A program made the position numbers and the translations under genes. Below are positions 38,867 to 42,424 of a DNA stretch of 42,424 nucleotides, piece after piece. Under the pieces are notes generated by a model. The model was not told the DNA's origin, did no database searches, and saw only the letters and a list, made by a program, of their open reading frames with translations. How positions within the stretch are numbered: the first letter of the stretch is position 1; the number at the start of each line of letters is the position of its first letter. The DNA lies in assembly GCA_002451555.1 (NCBI GenBank), contig DKCU01000019.1:1-42424 (forward strand), in the 5' to 3' direction. The stretch comes from Candidatus Segatella albertsiae. Lineage in GTDB: Bacteria > Bacteroidota > Bacteroidia > Bacteroidales > Bacteroidaceae.

Positions 38867-40351
38867 CTAAGCATGGCGAACCAAGAAGATGCTGTGGTCT
38901 ATGCAAGCAGGCAGTTCCTCCTTGTAGTGGGTCACCATGATCATCGTCTTGTTCTTGCGCTTGCAGAAAGCCTCGATGACATCCTTGACCAATCGGCGAT
39001 TGATATTGTCCAATCCGTGGAGAGGCTCGTCTAATATCAGCAACTCAGGGTCCTTGACAAAAGCTCTCGCCAACAAGACAAGTCTTTGCTCACCACTCGA
39101 CAACTTGAGAAATCCGCATTCTTCCTTACCTTCCAGTCCAAACACCTTCATCCAGAATCTGCATTTGTCCATGTCCTCCTCCTTGGGTTTCACATAGAGG
39201 CCGACGGAGTCCATGAGTCCGCTCGCCACGATTCTGATGGCAGGAAGGTCACGCTGGTAGGAGCGATGAAGCTCAGGAGATACATAGCCGATATGCTTCT
39301 TGATGTCCCAGATGCTCTCGCCACTTCCCCTAGGATTGCCAAAGAGGGCAATATCGCAAGCATAACTCTGCGGATTGTCTGCGCAAACGAGGCTCAAGAG
39401 GGTAGATTTTCCTGCGCCGTTCTGTCCGCTGAGTGCCCATCGTTCCCCATTCAGCACCGTCCAGTCGAGGTCTTTGAGGATGATGCGTTCGCCATACTGT
39501 ATGCGAACCTTGTTCATCTTCACCACCTCCTGGTTGTGATACTCACGGTCGCTATAGGGAAGACCGACGATTTCCTGCTCGATTTCATCGCTGAGTACAC
39601 GAGAAGGTAGGGCTGGGCGCGATGCCAGATACTCTTTCTTTGAAACCTTTGGCATCACCTTCATGTCCTTAACTTCCACGATATGCGTGATGAAGTCAGG
39701 GATGTCATCGCTCTTGCTCAATACAAGAATGATCTGGAGCGCACGTTCGGATGAAAGCGTCTTGAGCAATTCCTTGAGTTGGTCGCGAGTGTCAGCATCC
39801 AGTCCGATGAAAGGGTTGTCCATGATAAGTACCCTAGGCTCGGCGAACAAGGTAGAAGCCAACTTGAACTTGCGCAACTCACCGCTGGAAAGCAGTATCG
39901 TGTATTTGTCCAAGAGGTGCTCCATATGGAAAAGCTCGTAGATATGCTTTTGCAAAGCCCTGCGTTCTGGTGTATCCTCGCCAGCCAACTGGTAGGCCTC
40001 CTCCAACTTGTCCTTGACGATAGGAGTAGATTCGTCTATTTCCAGCTGATTCCATCTCTGCTGCAAGAAATAGGTGCGGTCGTTGTCCCCGCCATAAGTA
40101 TCACGAAACGTGATGTACTTGATATTGTCGCTCACCATCGGCTTGGTGCTAGGCGAGAAGTCGTAGTAAGGGTCGTGCATCAGCAGGGGATGACGCCCAA
40201 CTATCATATCCACGAACATTGACTTACCACCACCATTGGGACCTACGATGGCGATATGCTCACCGTCGCACGCCTCAAAATTGACAGGCTCTGCCATACG
40301 CCATTCCGGCATACGGGTCACGCCATTCTCTATTTTGATTATCGTTTGCAT
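38867..40351 (-). CDS. Twin-domain ABC ATPase (ModF-like), first site degenerate
   Basis: 494 residues, two ABC domains, no membrane segments. Domain 1: Walker A GPNGGGKS (37-44), signature LSSGE (154-158), Walker B VLIMDN (174-179) with Asn179 where the catalytic Glu should be, and SKSDD in place of the H-loop His. Domain 2: GQNGAGKS (309-316), LSSGE (417-421), LLILDEP (437-443) and MVTH, all intact. The layout is like E. coli ModF/PhrA proteins, whose role is poorly defined. No permease gene is nearby. 75 bp after ruvC. Confidence 0.88.
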   Translation of the reverse strand: MQTIIKIENGVTRMPEWRMAEPVNFEACDGEHIAIVGPNGGGKSMFVDMIVGRHPLLMHDPYYDFSPSTKPMVSDNIKYITFRDTYGGDNDRTYFLQQRWNQLEIDESTPIVKDKLEEAYQLAGEDTPERRALQKHIYELFHMEHLLDKYTILLSSGELRKFKLASTLFAEPRVLIMDNPFIGLDADTRDQLKELLKTLSSERALQIILVLSKSDDIPDFITHIVEVKDMKVMPKVSKKEYLASRPALPSRVLSDEIEQEIVGLPYSDREYHNQEVVKMNKVRIQYGERIILKDLDWTVLNGERWALSGQNGAGKSTLLSLVCADNPQSYACDIALFGNPRGSGESIWDIKKHIGYVSPELHRSYQRDLPAIRIVASGLMDSVGLYVKPKEEDMDKCRFWMKVFGLEGKEECGFLKLSSGEQRLVLLARAFVKDPELLILDEPLHGLDNINRRLVKDVIEAFCKRKNKTMIMVTHYKEELPACIDHSIFLVRHA

Positions 40352-40426
40352 GATTCTATTGCAAGTTTTAAATTCACAGGCTGCTTGACCACAGTCCGAT
40401 TTGTCTATTTATCCTATATTTAAATC

Positions 40427-41065
40427 CTATTTGTGCGTAGTTCTATTGAGTGCAGCCATAAGTTGCGCCCTAGGACCCGTCATCGTTTTGCCGTTTTCGA
40501 CCCTTCCTTGGTTCTTGGTGGCAAAATCCTTCCAGCTGCTGTAGTGCTTGGCGTTCGTCTCAGGTCTTCCCATTTGCAAGAAATGGCAGTAGGCGGCACC
40601 CAGGGCATCGGTCGCATCCATGAACTTAGGCATATCGTCGTCTGAGATGTTCAACATACGCTGCAGCATCCCAGCCACTTGCTCCTTGGATGCCTGTCCT
40701 TGTCCCGTGATAGCCATCTTGATTTTCAAAGGAGCATATTCGTGGATAGGTACGTCATGATGGATGGCAGCAGCGATCGCCACCCCCTGCGCCCTGCCTA
40801 GTTTGAGCATAGACTGCACGTTCTTACCAAAGAAAGGAGCCTCGATGGCCATCTCATCGGGCAAGTACTCGTCGATGATGCCAGTCACCCGTTCGAAGAT
40901 CTTGCCCAATCGCAAGTATGGGTCGCTCTCCTTGCGCATATCAATGACACCCATCACAACCAACTTTGCCTTGTTGCCGACAACGCTGATGACGCCATAT
41001 CCCATCACATTGGTACCGGGGTCGATACCCAAGATAACCTTTTCCGTATTGTTTTTGTTCAACAT
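40427..41065 (-). CDS. ruvC: Holliday junction resolvase RuvC
   Basis: Endonuclease that cuts four-way junctions after RuvAB branch migration. The acidic catalytic set is visible: Asp15 in LGIDPGTNVMGYG, Glu75 in AIEAPFFGKN, and Asp150 and Asp153 in DATDALGAA. 212 residues, slightly longer than E. coli (173) because of a C-terminal basic extension. It lies between the MBL hydrolase and the twin-ABC gene on the minus strand; ruvA and ruvB are not in the window. Confidence 0.96.
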   Translation of the reverse strand: MLNKNNTEKVILGIDPGTNVMGYGVISVVGNKAKLVVMGVIDMRKESDPYLRLGKIFERVTGIIDEYLPDEMAIEAPFFGKNVQSMLKLGRAQGVAIAAAIHHDVPIHEYAPLKIKMAITGQGQASKEQVAGMLQRMLNISDDDMPKFMDATDALGAAYCHFLQMGRPETNAKHYSSWKDFATKNQGRVENGKTMTGPRAQLMAALNRTTHK

Positions 41066-41102
41066 TCTGTTGCTTATTCTTTATCTTCTACGGATACAAC
41101 TG

Positions 41103-41756
41103 CTATCTGTCCATGTAAGGATTGTGGGCAAGTTCCTCGCCGATGCTCGTAGCCTGACCATGACCCGGCAGTACCTTCACTTCATCCGGCAGTTGAGCCA
41201 AGAAACGCAGGCTGTTGATAATCTGGAACATAGAGCCACCCTTGAAGTCCGTTCTTCCGATGGAGCCGTGGAAGAGCGTATCGCCCGTGAAGGCTACCTT
41301 TTCCTCCGCACAGTAGAAAGTCACGGAACCACGAGAATGTCCAGGGGTCAATATGATTTCAAACTGATGGTTGCCGAAAGCAATCCTCTCGTCATCCTCG
41401 AAGAAATGACCTATCGGTGGGAAATCGTAGTCCAACTTCAATTGATAGAACGTCTCCGCCTGTTCCTTGAGATGCTTCATCAAACTTTCGTCCTGTGCAG
41501 AAACCTCAGGCTTCAGGCCGAATGTGGCATAGATGGTGTCGTTGCCAAAGTTGTGGTCCAGATGGCCATGGGTGACAAGCAGGTGTACAGGTTTGAGTTT
41601 ATTCTCCTGGATGTAACCGACGATAGCCTTACGTTCCTCAGGATAGAAGGCACCACAATCTATGATGACACACTCCTGGGTCTCATCGCTCACGACGTAG
41701 CAATTCTCCTGGAGCATATTTACTTGAAATCTTTCTATATGTAACATCGTTTTCAT
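41103..41756 (-). CDS. MBL-fold metallo-hydrolase (glyoxalase II-like)
   Basis: 217 residues. The zinc motif THGHLDH (His63, His65, Asp67, His68), a further His in TPGHSRGS, Asp in FTGDTLF and His in LPGHGQ complete a two-metal site. Such small YcbL/GloB-like enzymes hydrolyse thioesters such as S-lactoylglutathione or related compounds; the true substrate is not clear. Start at ATG 41756 (MKTMLHIERF) 7 bp after the rsmG stop; ATG 41747 is the alternative. A longer frame reaching 41825 overlaps rsmG and is unlikely. Confidence 0.9.
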   Translation of the reverse strand: MKTMLHIERFQVNMLQENCYVVSDETQECVIIDCGAFYPEERKAIVGYIQENKLKPVHLLVTHGHLDHNFGNDTIYATFGLKPEVSAQDESLMKHLKEQAETFYQLKLDYDFPPIGHFFEDDERIAFGNHQFEIILTPGHSRGSVTFYCAEEKVAFTGDTLFHGSIGRTDFKGGSMFQIINSLRFLAQLPDEVKVLPGHGQATSIGEELAHNPYMDR

Positions 41757-41763
41757 TATTAAA

Positions 41764-42387
41764 TTATGCTGGCACATAGACCAGCTGTTTGTCTTGCTTG
41801 AACCATTCCTCATCGAAGAAGTCACTCAAAGGGGTAACCTCGGCAACATTCCTATAAGCCTTCAGCTCCTCTTGCAAGTTGCCACCCTTCAGGCACAACA
41901 AGCCGTTTGGCAAAGCGTTCTGCTGAGTCTTCTTGAAGTTTTTCTTGATGATTTTCATCAAGTCGGGAAGCTGCATGACGGCACGGCTCACCACGAAGTC
42001 GTACTTGCCCTTCTCTTCCTCGCCACGCAGGTGCTCGGCTTTCAGGTTCTCCAAGCCGATGGCAGAAGCCACCTCGTTGCACACCTTGATTTTCTTGCCC
42101 GTACCATCTATCAACTTAAACTTACACTCAGGGAAGAGGATGGCAAGGGGAATGCCAGGGAAGCCGCCGCCGCAACCGAAATCAAGAATCTCGGTACCCG
42201 GGCGGAAGTTGATGGCCTTGGCGATAGCCATGGAGTGAAGTACGTGATGCTCATAGAGGTTGTCAATGTCCTTGCGGCTGATAACATTGATCTTGGCGTT
42301 CCAGTCTCGATAGAGGGCGTCCAATTGAGCTACTTGTTCTTTCTGCTTGTCCGACAGGTTCGGAAAGTATTTTTCGATAATCTTCAT
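41764..42387 (-). CDS. rsmG: 16S rRNA (guanine-527-N7) methyltransferase
   Basis: SAM-dependent methyltransferase that forms m7G527 in 16S rRNA. 207 residues. Conserved NVISRKDIDNLYEHHVLHS (34-52) and the SAM-binding LDFGCGGGFPGIPLAILFP (68-86), then FVVSRAV and LCLKGG. The ATG overlaps the TGA of an upstream frame (ATGA), suggesting it is inside an operon that enters the window from the right. Confidence 0.95.
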   Translation of the reverse strand: MKIIEKYFPNLSDKQKEQVAQLDALYRDWNAKINVISRKDIDNLYEHHVLHSMAIAKAINFRPGTEILDFGCGGGFPGIPLAILFPECKFKLIDGTGKKIKVCNEVASAIGLENLKAEHLRGEEEKGKYDFVVSRAVMQLPDLMKIIKKNFKKTQQNALPNGLLCLKGGNLQEELKAYRNVAEVTPLSDFFDEEWFKQDKQLVYVPA

Positions 42388-42424
42388 TCTAATGTTTGCA
42401 ATTTTCTAAGTAGGTCCGTGGGGT
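42384..42424 (-). CDS. Possible C-terminus of the gene upstream of rsmG
   Basis: An open frame from the window edge ends PTDLLRKLQTLE-stop, its TGA (plus strand 42384-42386) overlapping the rsmG ATG. The overlap style and absence of a promoter before rsmG suggest a real coupled gene, but only about a dozen residues are visible. Confidence 0.35.
   Translation of the reverse strand, partial: PTDLLRKLQTLE

Noticed and set aside
41757..41825. Longer start for the MBL hydrolase
   Set aside because: Would overlap the end of rsmG by about 60 bp and add a polar, non-conserved N-terminus before MKTMLHIERF.

Overview
The window is chromosomal DNA from a Bacteroidota bacterium, most likely Bacteroidales of the Prevotella/Segatella type. 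Evidence: promoters fit the Bacteroidota consensus (TTTG, 19-20 bp, TAnnTTTG) rather than the E. coli sigma-70 form; bamD-rpoZ-DUF4293 sit together; the F-type ATP synthase operon runs beta-epsilon-I-a-c-b-delta-alpha-gamma; and an RseC-RnfBCDGEA operon, NhaD, a DUF3943 outer-membrane protein and DHHW proteins are present. The genus is inferred from protein style only; no 16S gene is present.

Layout. 1-4.7 kb: uvrB (-), then bamD-rpoZ-DUF4293 (+) and rpsP (+). 5.0-9.3 kb: a polysaccharide flippase, nhaD and pfkA (all +). 9.5-17.0 kb: the complete ATP synthase operon (+). 17.1-19.6 kb: a large DUF3943 outer-membrane protein (-). 19.8-25.4 kb: rseC-rnfBCDGEA (+). 25.9-32.1 kb: a (+) cluster of exported SGNH hydrolase, MBOAT acyltransferase, two DHHW/AlgX-like proteins and a lytic transglycosylase-like lipoprotein, followed by a separately promoted exported alpha/beta hydrolase. 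33.3-34.9 kb: trxB and a hypothetical gene (-). 35.2-36.3 kb: a P-loop/CYTH fusion protein (+). 36.6-42.4 kb (-): tRNA-Cys, two small membrane proteins, an acidic-tailed protein, a secreted protein, a twin-ABC ATPase, ruvC, an MBL hydrolase, rsmG and the end of one more gene.

How it works together. Rnf (ion-pumping ferredoxin:NAD+ oxidoreductase), NhaD (Na+/H+ exchange) and an ATP synthase whose c-subunit lacks Na+ ligands would fit a circuit in which Na+ and H+ gradients are interconverted. The MBOAT-DHHW-SGNH-transglycosylase cluster has the parts of an alginate- or peptidoglycan-type O-acylation machine, with membrane acyl donor, periplasmic SGNH acyl-transfer enzymes, a possible deacylase and a glycan-cleaving enzyme, but in a combination I do not recognise. 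It is the best candidate for an undescribed system here.

Non-coding structure is unusually rich. (i) Four dispersed long hairpins share arms built on GCCCTGAAAGGGCAAAAGC and sit at ends of transcription units; one lies inside a 200-bp mosaic of related palindromes. (ii) Short tandem duplications (7-32 bp units) occupy many intergenic spacers and several run through a start or stop codon. No CRISPR array, rRNA, transposase or prophage was seen.
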